Source of the DNA: Frateuria aurantia DSM 6220 | Lineage (GTDB): Bacteria; Pseudomonadota; Gammaproteobacteria; Xanthomonadales; Rhodanobacteraceae | Length of the DNA: 64,000 nt | Direction of reading: 5' to 3' | Assembly: GCF_000242255.2 (NCBI RefSeq) | Contig: NC_017033.1 | Span: 2,119,110 to 2,183,109, forward strand | In this document: positions 50,376 to 59,761 of the stretch, one piece after another | Layout: the number at the start of each line of letters is the position of its first letter | Numbering within the stretch: the first letter of the stretch is position 1 | Notes under the pieces: model-generated | Databases searched by the model: none | What the model was told of the DNA's origin: nothing | What the model saw: the letters and a program-made list of their open reading frames with translations, nothing else | Program-made: the position numbers and the translations under genes

Positions 50376-51623
50376 TCAGAACAAATCAATGTCGCCGGCG
50401 TCCATCGAGGTCTGCAAAGCAGGCCCCCGCCCCCTGAGACGCGTCTTCTCGCGCTGCGCCTCGAGCCGCTCGCGCATCCGGCGCAGCTCTTCCTCGGCCT
50501 TGGCCGCCGGGGCACCGGACTTGATCAGATCGACGATTTCGTGACTGCAATCCCCGGCCACCTGCTGGATGTCGATCAGACGGCTGCGCGTCTGGTCGAT
50601 CAGCTGCCGCAGGATGTCCTCGAATTGCAGCGAGCGAACCGTGGTCGATACATCACGGGCCAGTCCACGACTGATGTCGGCCACTTCGCCTGCCGCCTTG
50701 TTGACATAGGCATCGGATTCACGGACCCGGATGATCATGCTGTCGATGTCGCCCTTGGTATTCAAGGCCATGCTCATATCCTGAGCCGCCATGGAACCGA
50801 CCAGATCGCGGACCTGATCCATCACCTTGCGGGAACGCTCGACGTGAACCCCGATCTTCTCGTTGAACTGGTTGGAATGACCCGCCAGATTGCGGATCTC
50901 GGCCGCCACTACCGCAAAGCCCCGCCCGGCCTCCCCGGCCCGCGCCGCCTCGATGGAGGCATTGAGGGCCAGCAGGTTGGTCTCGTCGGCCATGGTGTCC
51001 ACGTTCTTCAGCAACTCGAACACCGCGTCCAGCTCCTTGGACATGTCGTCGATGCGATAGACCGCGCGCAGACTTTCCTCGGAGAGCCGCACCACCATGT
51101 CGACGAAATGCTGCAGCAGCTCGCCGGTCTTGGTGATGAAGGTCTGGGTGGAAAGACCATCCTCGCCGCCGCTGGCACCCAGCACGCCTTCAAGCAGGCT
51201 TTGCTGCTGAGTGGTCTTGCGCGAGAAACCGTCAAAGCCACCGCCCAGCTCGGCCACCGCGTCATGCAGGACATCCAGCGCCTGATACAGCTCGCGGGAA
51301 GCCTCCGACAATTCGTTGACCACCACTTCGCGCATTTCACTGAGCGCCTGACTGGCCAGTTCGATCGAAATCGGCGTGCCGGGCTCAGCCAGCCTGGACT
51401 CCGCGACCGGTGCCGGCACGGCCACCGCCAGGCGGGCCGCCGCCACCGGCGCGGAGGCCGGAACCGGCGCCGCCAGCCGCATGCGCAAGGCCAGGATCAG
51501 CCAGATCACGGTCAAGCCGATCACGGCGACCGGACCGGCCATGGGAACAGACCAGCCCAGGGTCAGCAGCAGCGCCAGCATACCGGCGGCCAGACCCGTT
51601 CCCATCACGATTTTCCTATCCAT
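50376..51623 (-). CDS. Methyl-accepting chemotaxis protein without a periplasmic sensor domain
   Basis: A 415-residue receptor with two closely spaced N-terminal helices (about residues 7-25 and 32-48), no room for a periplasmic ligand domain, an Ala/Pro/Val linker, and a signalling domain with tip [20 protein letters not shown]. There is no recognisable HAMP. The C-terminus ends in an acidic-aromatic tail, DAGDIDLF, which differs from the CheR-tethering pentapeptide of the other MCP and recalls CheY-binding tails such as that of CheZ; this resemblance is an inference. It sits between cheB and a STAS gene. Confidence 0.85.
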   Translation of the reverse strand: MDRKIVMGTGLAAGMLALLLTLGWSVPMAGPVAVIGLTVIWLILALRMRLAAPVPASAPVAAARLAVAVPAPVAESRLAEPGTPISIELASQALSEMREVVVNELSEASRELYQALDVLHDAVAELGGGFDGFSRKTTQQQSLLEGVLGASGGEDGLSTQTFITKTGELLQHFVDMVVRLSEESLRAVYRIDDMSKELDAVFELLKNVDTMADETNLLALNASIEAARAGEAGRGFAVVAAEIRNLAGHSNQFNEKIGVHVERSRKVMDQVRDLVGSMAAQDMSMALNTKGDIDSMIIRVRESDAYVNKAAGEVADISRGLARDVSTTVRSLQFEDILRQLIDQTRSRLIDIQQVAGDCSHEIVDLIKSGAPAAKAEEELRRMRERLEAQREKTRLRGRGPALQTSMDAGDIDLF

Positions 51624-51625
51624 TC

Positions 51626-52756
51626 TCAGCCCTGCCCTCGTACTGCATCTGACGCCTTGGCGAATGTGTGCGGCCCCATCGAGGCCACCAGCGCCAGCAA
51701 ACGTGCCGCCATCTGATCAATGGATACCAATTCCGAAGCCGCCTGCATCTTCCAGGCGGAACCGGGCATGCCCCAGACCACCGAACTGGCCTGGTCCTGT
51801 GCCACCGTCAACGCACCGGCCTCGCGCATCTCCAGCAGGCCGCGCGCCCCGTCGTCACCCATCCCGGTCAACAGCGCACCGACCGCACGGTCCCCGGTGC
51901 ACATCGCCACCGAACGGAACATCACATCCACGCTGGGCTTGTGCCGGCCGACGGCCGGGCCGTCGTGCAAACGGCATACCAACCGAGCTCCGTCACGGAT
52001 CACGATCAGGTGGCGATCACCCGGCGCGACATAGGCGTGACCGGGCATCAGATGCTGACCGTCCTCGGCCTGGACCACCCGCATCGGAGAGCAGCGATCG
52101 AGCCGGGCTGCGAAGGGTGCGCTGAAGGCCGCCGGAATATGCTGGGTGATCACGATCGGCGGCGCATCCGGCGGCATCGATTCCAATACGACGCGGATCG
52201 CTTCGGTACCGCCGGTGGAAGCTCCGATCGCGATCACCGGACTGTCGCCGGGAATGCCGCTGAAGGAAGGACGCTTCGGCAGCACCGCATCCGCGCTCAG
52301 CTTCGGCGGCGGTGCCGCCAAGGTGCTGGCACGCGGCCTGGATCCCGCCGCGGCATGGATTTTCGCCGCCAGCTGCGGCGCCAGCACGGTCAGCGTCTCG
52401 GACAGATCGTGGTGCGGCTTCTCGAAGAAATCCACCGCGCCCAGCTCCAGCGCGCGCAAGGTGGTATCCGCGCCATCGCTGGTCAGCGATGAAACCATCA
52501 CCACCGGCAAGGGATGCAGCCGCATCAGATTTTCGAGAAAGGTCAGCCCGTCCATGCCGGGCATTTCGACATCGAGGGTCAATACCTCAGGGGCCAGGCG
52601 CTTGATCTTGTCACGCGCAATATAGGGATCGGAAGCGGTGCCGACGACTTCGATGGCGGGATCCTGCTCCAGCATCATGGTCAGCAATTTGCGGACCAGG
52701 GCCGAATCATCGATCACCAGCACTTTGATCTTGCGGGCGGGGTCGTGACTATTCAT
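51626..52756 (-). CDS. cheB: Protein-glutamate methylesterase/glutaminase CheB
   Basis: A 376-residue response regulator-methylesterase that removes receptor methyl groups during adaptation. The receiver has the phosphorylation site D62 ([10 protein letters not shown]). After a linker of about 50 residues, the esterase carries the triad S180 (GASTGG), H206 (TQHIP) and D302 (GMGDDGA) with the family's spacing. The start overlaps cheD by 4 bp. Confidence 0.95.
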   Translation of the reverse strand: MNSHDPARKIKVLVIDDSALVRKLLTMMLEQDPAIEVVGTASDPYIARDKIKRLAPEVLTLDVEMPGMDGLTFLENLMRLHPLPVVMVSSLTSDGADTTLRALELGAVDFFEKPHHDLSETLTVLAPQLAAKIHAAAGSRPRASTLAAPPPKLSADAVLPKRPSFSGIPGDSPVIAIGASTGGTEAIRVVLESMPPDAPPIVITQHIPAAFSAPFAARLDRCSPMRVVQAEDGQHLMPGHAYVAPGDRHLIVIRDGARLVCRLHDGPAVGRHKPSVDVMFRSVAMCTGDRAVGALLTGMGDDGARGLLEMREAGALTVAQDQASSVVWGMPGSAWKMQAASELVSIDQMAARLLALVASMGPHTFAKASDAVRGQG

Positions 52757-53385
52757 GAATGAAAAAGCTCAATCGGTCCTTGCAACGGATCGGACATCAG
52801 GCGCACGCCATAGGCCTGCTCGGTTTCTACAATATCCGGCTTCTGCGTCATCGGCAGACGCCGGACCTGGACGCGTCCAGTATCGGGATAAAAGCGAATA
52901 TGGCGCGCACAATGCTCGCCCACGTCCTCGGCCGCAACTCTCAAACCCTCCACGGCGAGATAATGATGGGCGAAACTGATGTTCCGCTCACCAACCAGCA
53001 GCCGTCCGGCAATCACCCGGGCACCGCCAAACAGCTTGACCTGCAGGCGCTGGCGTTGCGCCCCGGCCTTGAACAGTTCGTTGAGCAGATGTTCCATCGC
53101 ATCCACGCCGTAACGCGCGGCACGACCGGCCTCGCCCCAGCGCAGACCGCCATTGGCACCCGGCAGCATGAAATGATTCATACCGCCAATGCCGAGCGCT
53201 GGATCATAGGCACAGGCCGAAATGCAGGAACCGAGCAATGTCGAAATCAGTTCTCCGGTGTCGGACGTGACATAGCACTGACCTGGCTGCAACTTGACCA
53301 CCGTGCGGCCCACGGCCGGATCAAAAAAACGGACGAGGTCTGCATCTGCCGAAACGGAACTTGTCGACGAGGGTTGCGGGGTCAT
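52753..53385 (-). CDS. cheD: Chemoreceptor glutamine deamidase CheD
   Basis: A 210-residue deamidase converting receptor Gln to Glu. Catalytic C54 ([12 protein letters not shown]) and H71 (GGMNHFMLP) are 17 residues apart as in Thermotoga CheD, and FGGARVIAG is conserved. It overlaps both cheR and cheB by 4 bp, consistent with a joint adaptation module. Confidence 0.93.
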   Translation of the reverse strand: MTPQPSSTSSVSADADLVRFFDPAVGRTVVKLQPGQCYVTSDTGELISTLLGSCISACAYDPALGIGGMNHFMLPGANGGLRWGEAGRAARYGVDAMEHLLNELFKAGAQRQRLQVKLFGGARVIAGRLLVGERNISFAHHYLAVEGLRVAAEDVGEHCARHIRFYPDTGRVQVRRLPMTQKPDIVETEQAYGVRLMSDPLQGPIELFHS

Positions 53386-54242
53386 GCCGATGCATCCGGG
53401 CGTCGTCGGTAAATGGTGCGCCCGATCAAGTCGAAATCATCCGACAGACCTGCCATTGACTCGGAATGTCCCAAAAAGACATATCCCTGAGCCGCCAGCT
53501 GATGGCTGAATCGCGAAAACAGCCTGCGCTTGCCTTCGCGATCAAAGTAAATCACTACATTGCGGCAGAATATCGCGTCAAACCGACCCTGCATCGGCCA
53601 CTCGTCCAGGAGATTAAGAGCCTGGAAACGGATCCATTCATGCAGCTCGGGACGGACCCGCACCTCCCCCTCATGCGCCCCCGTGCCGCGCATGAACCAG
53701 CGACTTCGGAATTCGGAAGGGATGTCGACAAGCTGATCTGCCCGGTAAATACCGGCGCGGGCGACGTCCAGAGCCTCCACCGACAGATCAGTCGCCAGAA
53801 TCAGCGCATCCGCCGGCCGCCCGTGCTCGCGCACGGCCTGCTCCAGAATCATCGCCAAAGTATAGGCCTCTTCGCCCGTGGCGCAGCCGGCGGACCATAT
53901 CCTGATCCGGCCGGAAGCCTGCAGACAACGCGGCAGCAGCTCGCGAGCCAGATAGTCGAAATGATGCGGCTCCCGGAAGAAGCGAGTCACATTCGTGCTG
54001 ACCGCGCTGAGCAAGGCATCCATTTCCGGTTCGGGATTCTCGCGCACGCGTTCGCAATAATCCGCAAAACTGGCCAGACCCAATTGCCGCAGCCGCCGCT
54101 GCAGACGCCCCTGCACCAGCCGTTGCTTATGGTCACCCAAGCTAATCCCGCTGCGGGCATGGATCAGATCCCGCAGGAAACGATAATCCGTATCCGACAG
54201 TTGCTGTCCATGTTCCGCAGCCGTGGTGGGGACCCAGGCCAT
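53382..54242 (-). CDS. cheR: Chemotaxis protein methyltransferase CheR
   Basis: A 286-residue SAM-dependent enzyme methylating receptor glutamates. It has the N-terminal helical domain (FLRDLIHARSGISLGDHKQR) and the SAM-binding motif IWSAGCATGEEAYTLAM, with FCRNVVIYFD later. The ATG at 54242, 4 nt after the MCP stop, was chosen because upstream codons are Arg/Pro-rich and unrelated. The neighbouring MCP ends in a xWxxF pentapeptide that would tether it. Confidence 0.94.
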   Translation of the reverse strand: MAWVPTTAAEHGQQLSDTDYRFLRDLIHARSGISLGDHKQRLVQGRLQRRLRQLGLASFADYCERVRENPEPEMDALLSAVSTNVTRFFREPHHFDYLARELLPRCLQASGRIRIWSAGCATGEEAYTLAMILEQAVREHGRPADALILATDLSVEALDVARAGIYRADQLVDIPSEFRSRWFMRGTGAHEGEVRVRPELHEWIRFQALNLLDEWPMQGRFDAIFCRNVVIYFDREGKRRLFSRFSHQLAAQGYVFLGHSESMAGLSDDFDLIGRTIYRRRPDASA

Positions 54243-54246
54243 CGAC

Positions 54247-55983
54247 TCAGAATTCCTTCCAGATCGCGTCGGAATCGCCCGCGGCTGCCGGCGCCGGCGC
54301 ATGGGTCGGCGCCGGCTTCGCCGGCACGGCGGCGCTGGCAGGCACTGCCGGTCCTGCCGAGGGGGATGCAACCGTCCGGGCACCGGCGCTGCCGTTGACG
54401 CGGAAAAAGGCCATCTGCTGGGCCAGATCGGTGGCCTGCTCCTGCATCATCCGTGCCGAAGCCGCTGTTTCTTCGACCAGGGCGGCATTCTGCTGGGTCG
54501 AATCATCCATCTGGGTGACCGCGCTGTTGACCTGATCGATGCCGGCAGACTGCTCATAGCTTGCCGCGGCAATCTCGGCGACGATGTCACTGACCTTGCG
54601 CACGCTCTCCACGATCTCGCCGAGGACCTTGCCGTTTTCCTCGGCCATGTTGCCGACCACGTCGACGCGCTCCATGCTGTCGCTGATCAACGCCTTGATT
54701 TCCTTGGCCGCCTCGGCGCTGCGCTGCGCCAGATTGCGTACTTCGGAGGCCACCACCGCAAACCCCCGGCCCTGATCACCGGCTCGCGCCGCTTCGACCG
54801 CGGCATTGAGTGACAGCAGATTGGTCTGGAACGCGATTTCATCGATCAGGCCGACGATATCGGCAATCCGGCGACTGGACTTGCGCAGATCGGTCATCGC
54901 CCCGCCCGTGCGGGCAATGCCTTCGTTGCCGCGTTCGGCCAGATCCCGGGTCGCCTTGACCAGCTGATTGGCATGACTGGCGTTTTCGGCATTCTGCTTG
55001 ACGGTGGAAGTCATCTCTTCCATCGATGCCGCAGTTTCCTCCAGGCTGGCGGCCTGATCCTGGGTACGCTTGGCCAGATCATCGCTGCCACGGGCGATCT
55101 CGTCCGAAGCCCCCCGTACCAGGTCGGCACTCTGGCGCACCTGACCGACGATCATGCTCAGCCGCTCGTCCATCGCCTTGAAGGCACCCAGCAGCACGCC
55201 CAGTTCATCCTGGCTCTCGACATGCAGGGCATGACCGAGATCGCCTTTCGAGATGGCATTGGCCACCGTCACCGTATGATGCAGCGCCCGCACGATGGAG
55301 CGGATCACGACCGTTACCACCACGGCGGCCAGCAACAGACCCAGCACCAGGGCGACCAGAGTCACCAGCCGGACCAGCTTGAGACGATGCACCTGGGCGG
55401 TATAGAGCGATTCCACGGTGTCGCGCTGATCATTGATCACGCGACGCAGATTGCTCTGGAAAATCGCCAGCATCGGCAGCGCATCGTTGTAGATGCTGTC
55501 GCGAATGCCGTCCTGCCCTTGTTGCATGCCGTCAATAACCTGATGCATCGAATCGATCAGGTCATGCTCGGAACCGCGCAGTGCAGTCCAGTCCTTGCGC
55601 TCGGTCGACGACCAGATGGCTGATCCCTTTTCCACCTGAGCCAGACCATGATCGGCTGCCGTGATACTTGTCTCGACATCATGCAGCTTCTGTTGCAGGA
55701 CATGCTTGTCATCGGCGTGATAATCCGCCTCGCCGAGGCTGAGAAAACTGTTCATCAGAGCCCGGGCCGCCTCGTCCAGTTCCCGCAAGGGCACCAGCTG
55801 CTCATTGTACAGCCGGCCGGTATCATCGCTGGCCCGGCTCATGCCTCCCAGACCGATATAGGCGCCGACGATCAGCATCACGCCCAGCAACGAAAAAAGG
55901 CTGATCAACTTGGCCTTGATGGAAACACTGAACCACTTGCTGAAGAATCGGGAAGATTTCACGTTGTCTACTCGCATTTCCAT
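54247..55983 (-). CDS. Methyl-accepting chemotaxis protein with 4HB sensor and C-terminal tether
   Basis: A 578-residue transmembrane chemoreceptor: helix 1 (about residues 24-46), a periplasmic four-helix-bundle-type sensor to about residue 203, helix 2, a HAMP domain (ISKGDLGHALHVESQDELG), methylation helices, and a signalling tip EIAFQTNLLSLNAAVEAARAG. A Pro/Ala-rich linker leads to the C-terminal pentapeptide IWKEF, the xWxxF motif that recruits CheR and CheB. Ligand unknown. It lies 2 bp after cheW. Confidence 0.92.
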   Translation of the reverse strand: MEMRVDNVKSSRFFSKWFSVSIKAKLISLFSLLGVMLIVGAYIGLGGMSRASDDTGRLYNEQLVPLRELDEAARALMNSFLSLGEADYHADDKHVLQQKLHDVETSITAADHGLAQVEKGSAIWSSTERKDWTALRGSEHDLIDSMHQVIDGMQQGQDGIRDSIYNDALPMLAIFQSNLRRVINDQRDTVESLYTAQVHRLKLVRLVTLVALVLGLLLAAVVVTVVIRSIVRALHHTVTVANAISKGDLGHALHVESQDELGVLLGAFKAMDERLSMIVGQVRQSADLVRGASDEIARGSDDLAKRTQDQAASLEETAASMEEMTSTVKQNAENASHANQLVKATRDLAERGNEGIARTGGAMTDLRKSSRRIADIVGLIDEIAFQTNLLSLNAAVEAARAGDQGRGFAVVASEVRNLAQRSAEAAKEIKALISDSMERVDVVGNMAEENGKVLGEIVESVRKVSDIVAEIAAASYEQSAGIDQVNSAVTQMDDSTQQNAALVEETAASARMMQEQATDLAQQMAFFRVNGSAGARTVASPSAGPAVPASAAVPAKPAPTHAPAPAAAGDSDAIWKEF

Positions 55984-55985
55984 AA

Positions 55986-56480
55986 TCAGGCCACCACATC
56001 CGCCGCGGCCGGCAGCGCCGCGTTCAATGACTCCATGTCATCGGGCTTCATCAGCTTCTCGATATCCAGCAGCAGCACCATCCGATCATCCTGACGCACC
56101 AGACCGCGCAGATATCGGGTGTCGATGACCGCCCCCATATCCGGCACCGGCTGGATCTGGTCTGAGCCGATGCTGACGACGTCCGAGACGTTGTCGACCA
56201 CGATGCCGAAATTCCTCTCGTTGATGGCGACAATGATCGTCACCGCGTTCTTGTCGCGCTCGACCACCGGCAGGCCGAAGCGGATGCGCATGTCCAGCAC
56301 CGGCACGATCGCGCCGCGCAGATTGATCACGCCAAGGACGTAGTCAGGCGCCTGCGGAATGCGCGTCACCGGACTCCAGCCGCGAATTTCGCGGACCGAG
56401 AGGATGTCGATGCCGTATTCCTCATCGGCGAGATTGAAGGTCAGGTGCTGCACAGCCGCACTGGTTTGAACATCATTCAT
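55986..56480 (-). CDS. cheW: Chemotaxis coupling protein CheW
   Basis: A 164-residue SH3-like adaptor linking receptors to CheA. Family features are the LADEEYGIDILSVREI start, the receptor-contact region IPQAPDYVLGVINLRGAIVP, and the DVV-rich end of the second barrel. It lies 66 bp after cheA, the widest gap in the operon, which contains no promoter I can recognise on this strand. Confidence 0.95.
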   Translation of the reverse strand: MNDVQTSAAVQHLTFNLADEEYGIDILSVREIRGWSPVTRIPQAPDYVLGVINLRGAIVPVLDMRIRFGLPVVERDKNAVTIIVAINERNFGIVVDNVSDVVSIGSDQIQPVPDMGAVIDTRYLRGLVRQDDRMVLLLDIEKLMKPDDMESLNAALPAAADVVA

Positions 56481-56546
56481 GGGGTTTCACCGCAGAGTCC
56501 GGCACGGAGGCCGGAGAAAATCGCCACCCGCCGTGGCACAACATAA

Positions 56547-58532
56547 TTACTGGCCGACATGGTGCGCCTCCCGCGCCATGGAGCGCAGCCCGTCCACATC
56601 GATGATCAAGGCCACCGAGCCGTCACCCAGTACGGTCGCGCCTTGCAGACCGGCTACCCGCTGATAATGGGTTTCCAATGACTTGACCACCGCCTGCTGC
56701 TGGCCCAGCAATTCATCGACCACGATGCCCATGCGGCCAGCCTCGCATTCGACCACGACGACCACGCCGGAACGCGCATCCACCGTGGACTCGCAGCGGA
56801 ATACGCTGGCCAGACGCACCAGCGGCAGATAGCTGTCGCGGAAATTGAACAGCTCACTACCGCCGGGCAGAACCCTCAGTTCGTGGCCGGCCAGGGGCAC
56901 CGACTCGACAATCGCCACCAGCGGCAGGATGTAGCGCTCGCCCGCGACCCGCGCCACCAGCCCCTCGATGATCGCCAGTGTCAGCGGCAACACGATGGTG
57001 AAGGCACTGCCCTTGCCGGTCTGGCTGCGGACCTTGACCACGCCGCCCAGCGCGGCCACGTTCTTGCGGACCACATCCATGCCCACACCGCGACCGGACA
57101 GATCCGTGGCGTGGGCTACGGTGGAAAAACCGGGCTGGAAAATCAGCTCGTCGATGGCGGCGTCGCTCAGGCCCTCGCCACTGCTGATGATGCCTCGCTC
57201 CAGCGCCTTGGCCAGAATCGCCGGACGATTCAGGCCCGCTCCGTCATCGGATATCTCCACCACCACATTGCCGCCCCGATGGAAGGCCTCCAGCTGCAGC
57301 AGACCGGTTTCGTCCTTGCCTGCCGCCAGCCTGCGCTCGGGCGTCTCCAGGCCATGGTCGATGGCATTGCGGACCAGGTGGGTCAAGGGATCGCCGATCT
57401 TCTCCATCACCGTCTTGTCGACCTCGGTGTGTTCGCCGACCAGCTGCAGGCGGACCTTCTTGCCCAGCTTGGCTTCCAGATCATGCACCACCCGAGGAAA
57501 ACGCTGGAACACCTGGCCGATGGGCAGCATCCGGATGCCCATGACCATGTCCTGCAGGTCCCGGGTATGTCGTGCCAGCGCCGCCAGCCCGGCCATCAGC
57601 GCAGGATGGGATCGACTCGACAATTCCTGCCTCGACTCCTGCAGCATGGCCTGGGTGATGACCAGCTCCCCGACCATGTCGATCAAGGCATCGACCTTGG
57701 CGATATCGACACGGATCGAACCCGATTCACCTCGCGGACCCGAAGACTGGCGCGACTCGGCCGACGCAGGAGCCGCGGCAGGGCGGGGCTGGCGGCGCTC
57801 GACCAGCTCCTCGATGGTGACTTCGCAGTCACCATCCAGCCACTCGAACACCTCATCAACCGCATCGCGACCGGCACCGTACAGCTCAAGATCCCAGCCC
57901 AGAAAGGCTTCGTCCACGGCCAGACCCTCGAGACCGGGCCAGGACTCCAAGGGCAACGGCAACACCCGGACCACCTGCAACCGGCCCAGACCCTGCAGCT
58001 CCTTGAAAATGCGCACACTGTCGTTGCCGCCCTTGTACATGGCCGGCTTGGGCAGAAACTTGATACGCCACTGGCGACAAGCCTCTGGCGCAGCCACGGA
58101 GGCGGCAGCAACGGCCGCCGTCGCGCCGGGAATCGGCGCTCCGCCTTGTGCATAAGCGGCCAGTTCGGCTTTCAGGGCGTCGCTGTCGGCGTCAGCAGCC
58201 ACCTGACCGGCTCCGACACGATCGAACATGTGCCTCAGCGTATCCACGCAACGCAGAAACAGATCGATCAAGGCCGGATCGGCTACCCGATGACCGTTGC
58301 GTACCTCGTCCAGCAAGGATTCGGCGATATGGGTGAATGCGGCAATATCGGCAAAGCCGAAAGTCGCCGCACCGCCCTTGATCGAATGGGCCGCTCGAAA
58401 AATGGTGTTGACCAGCTCCGGATCGGCGCCCTGCTCGCCGAGGGCGAGCAACGCCGTCTCCATGGCATCAAGTCCCTCAAGACTCTCATCAAAAAAGGCT
58501 TGATGGAATTGACTCAGGTCAACTGTCGACAT
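56547..58532 (-). CDS. cheA: Chemotaxis histidine kinase CheA
   Basis: A 661-residue kinase. P1 phosphoacceptor H49 is in AAHSIKGGAATFG. A long linker and P2-like segment precede the dimerisation helices P3 (DALIDMVGELVITQAML). The ATP-binding P4 has HLVRNAIDHGLE, ISDDGAGLN and GRGVGMDVV, and P5 is a CheW-like regulatory domain. It autophosphorylates under receptor control and passes phosphate to CheY and CheB. It begins 5 bp after cheY. Confidence 0.95.
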   Translation of the reverse strand: MSTVDLSQFHQAFFDESLEGLDAMETALLALGEQGADPELVNTIFRAAHSIKGGAATFGFADIAAFTHIAESLLDEVRNGHRVADPALIDLFLRCVDTLRHMFDRVGAGQVAADADSDALKAELAAYAQGGAPIPGATAAVAAASVAAPEACRQWRIKFLPKPAMYKGGNDSVRIFKELQGLGRLQVVRVLPLPLESWPGLEGLAVDEAFLGWDLELYGAGRDAVDEVFEWLDGDCEVTIEELVERRQPRPAAAPASAESRQSSGPRGESGSIRVDIAKVDALIDMVGELVITQAMLQESRQELSSRSHPALMAGLAALARHTRDLQDMVMGIRMLPIGQVFQRFPRVVHDLEAKLGKKVRLQLVGEHTEVDKTVMEKIGDPLTHLVRNAIDHGLETPERRLAAGKDETGLLQLEAFHRGGNVVVEISDDGAGLNRPAILAKALERGIISSGEGLSDAAIDELIFQPGFSTVAHATDLSGRGVGMDVVRKNVAALGGVVKVRSQTGKGSAFTIVLPLTLAIIEGLVARVAGERYILPLVAIVESVPLAGHELRVLPGGSELFNFRDSYLPLVRLASVFRCESTVDARSGVVVVVECEAGRMGIVVDELLGQQQAVVKSLETHYQRVAGLQGATVLGDGSVALIIDVDGLRSMAREAHHVGQ

Positions 58533-58537
58533 GGCTG

Positions 58538-58900
58538 TCAGCCGAGCACGCGCTGGATGGTGGCCAGCAGCTTTTCCGGATCGAACGGCTTCACCAGCCA
58601 GCCTGTCGCGCCGGCGGCCTTGCCTTCCATCTTCTTGTCGGTGTGCGACTCGGTGGTCAGCACCAGAATGGGCACACCGGTGTAAGCCGGCAGCTGGCGC
58701 AGCTCGCGGACCAGGGTGATGCCGTCCATGACCGGCATATTGACATCCGCCAGCACCAGATCGAAAGCCGCCAGCTTGGCCTGATCCAGGGCCAGCTGCC
58801 CGTTTTCGGCCTCGACCACCTCGTGCCCCGCGCCACGCAAAGTGAAAGCCACCATGCTGCGCATCGAAGCCGAATCGTCCACTGCCAGTATCTTTGCCAT
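58538..58900 (-). CDS. cheY: Chemotaxis response regulator CheY
   Basis: A 120-residue stand-alone receiver that, when phosphorylated by CheA at D52 (LADVNMPVMDG), binds the flagellar switch. The acidic pocket (VDDS), the TTES switch Thr and the conserved Lys in VKPFDP are present. Position directly upstream of cheA supports CheY rather than another receiver. 15 bp separate it from the upstream STAS gene. Confidence 0.94.
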   Translation of the reverse strand: MAKILAVDDSASMRSMVAFTLRGAGHEVVEAENGQLALDQAKLAAFDLVLADVNMPVMDGITLVRELRQLPAYTGVPILVLTTESHTDKKMEGKAAGATGWLVKPFDPEKLLATIQRVLG

Positions 58901-58915
58901 CAGTTTTCTACCTGT

Positions 58916-59236
58916 TCAAATAGTTCCGGCCGACGCATCGGCCGGCCACGCCAAAAGGGTATCCAGTCCCAGCCGGGCGCCACTCTCTTGCAACAGCGGG
59001 GGCCGCGCCGACCAATGGATCGTGATCTGCCGACGCAGGCATTGCTGCACGAACACGGCCAGCAACTGCAGCCCGAGCGTATCGATATGGGTGATACCGG
59101 ACGCATCCAGATCGAATCCGGTCGAAGCCGAATCCAGAGCCTTCAGCAAGCAGACCCGGTGGGGTTCCAGTCGCCCGATCCGCCAATCACCGCTCAAGAC
59201 CAGAGGGGTCGATGATCCAAGGCCGGTCGCGCCCAT
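58916..59236 (-). CDS. STAS-domain protein (upstream of cheY)
   Basis: A 106-residue single STAS domain, of the MlaB/SpoIIAA fold. The loop that usually holds the phosphoserine reads THIDTLGLQLLAVF, with Thr at position 53. The ATG at 59236 is 5 bp after the preceding gene's stop; upstream codons in this frame lie antisense-like over that gene and do not look coding. STAS genes beside cheY-cheA occur in several che clusters, where they are proposed to be signalling adaptors; the partner here is unknown. Confidence 0.78.
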   Translation of the reverse strand: MGATGLGSSTPLVLSGDWRIGRLEPHRVCLLKALDSASTGFDLDASGITHIDTLGLQLLAVFVQQCLRRQITIHWSARPPLLQESGARLGLDTLLAWPADASAGTI

Positions 59237-59241
59237 GGCCG

Positions 59242-59601
59242 TCACCAGACTCGGGCAGCGACCACGGCGGCCCGATAGGAAGCCATGTCGGAGGAATAGC
59301 GGAACATGCGACCCATGCTGAACGAAGCCGAATCTCCCGGCGCCAGATTGGTGGTGCCACCGGGCCATCCCATGCGGCTCTGTATCGAGTTTCCGCTGCT
59401 GTCCAACGCCTCGATCTTGATCTGCGCGGCCGCGGCCGAGCCGCAGTGATTGACCAAATGCCCGGTAATGACCATGGGTCGACCCACCTGAGTGGTCTCG
59501 ACCTTGAGCCCCTCGATGCTGAAATCCTTGGCCGTGCAATCGGCGAATGCAGGGCCGGCGGCCATACTGCACAACAACATCCCGGACAGGGTCAGTTTCA
59601 T
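59242..59601 (-). CDS. Secreted FxLYD-like protein leading the chemotaxis operon
   Basis: A 119-residue protein with a clear signal peptide (MKLTLSGMLLCSMAAGPAFA) and a mature domain of about 100 residues predicted to be a beta-sandwich. The segment VITGHLVNHCGSAAAAQIKI, followed by ALDSSGNSI and NLAPGDSASFSM, resembles the FxLYD pattern of extracytoplasmic domains. Two cysteines (in FADCTAKD and VNHCGS) could form a disulphide. It lies immediately behind a sigma-28 promoter and 5 bp before the STAS gene, so it should be expressed with flagellin-class genes. I know no function for it in chemotaxis. Confidence 0.75.
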   Translation of the reverse strand: MKLTLSGMLLCSMAAGPAFADCTAKDFSIEGLKVETTQVGRPMVITGHLVNHCGSAAAAQIKIEALDSSGNSIQSRMGWPGGTTNLAPGDSASFSMGRMFRYSSDMASYRAAVVAARVW

Positions 59602-59658
59602 AAAGCAGCTCTCACAAATTGAAGGCGTCATCGACGCACGCTAAGTCCCAACAGGCTC

Positions 59659-59685
59659 ATATCGGCTTCGCCGGAACGAACTTAA
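59659..59685 (-). promoter_or_regulatory. Sigma-28 (FliA) promoter of the che operon
   Basis: On the minus strand, TTAAGTTC-N11-GCCGATAT matches the FliA consensus TAAAGTTT-N11-GCCGATAA at 6 of 8 and 7 of 8 positions with exact spacing. It lies 57 bp upstream of the secreted-protein gene. Confidence 0.75.
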
Positions 59686-59761
59686 GCGCAAATTCAGCCT
59701 TTCCCACGGCCAATTTCATGTATTGTGAGACACTGCACGATCAGGCCGGAACTGCGTCGCA

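Noticed and set aside
56481-56546. TGGCAC on the plus strand in the cheW-cheA gap as a sigma-54 site
   Set aside because: No GC at the required 10-bp distance, and it points away from the operon.
56883-58685. Plus-strand 600-codon frame opposite cheA
   Set aside because: It is a mirror of cheA codon usage; cheA has every kinase motif and fits the operon.
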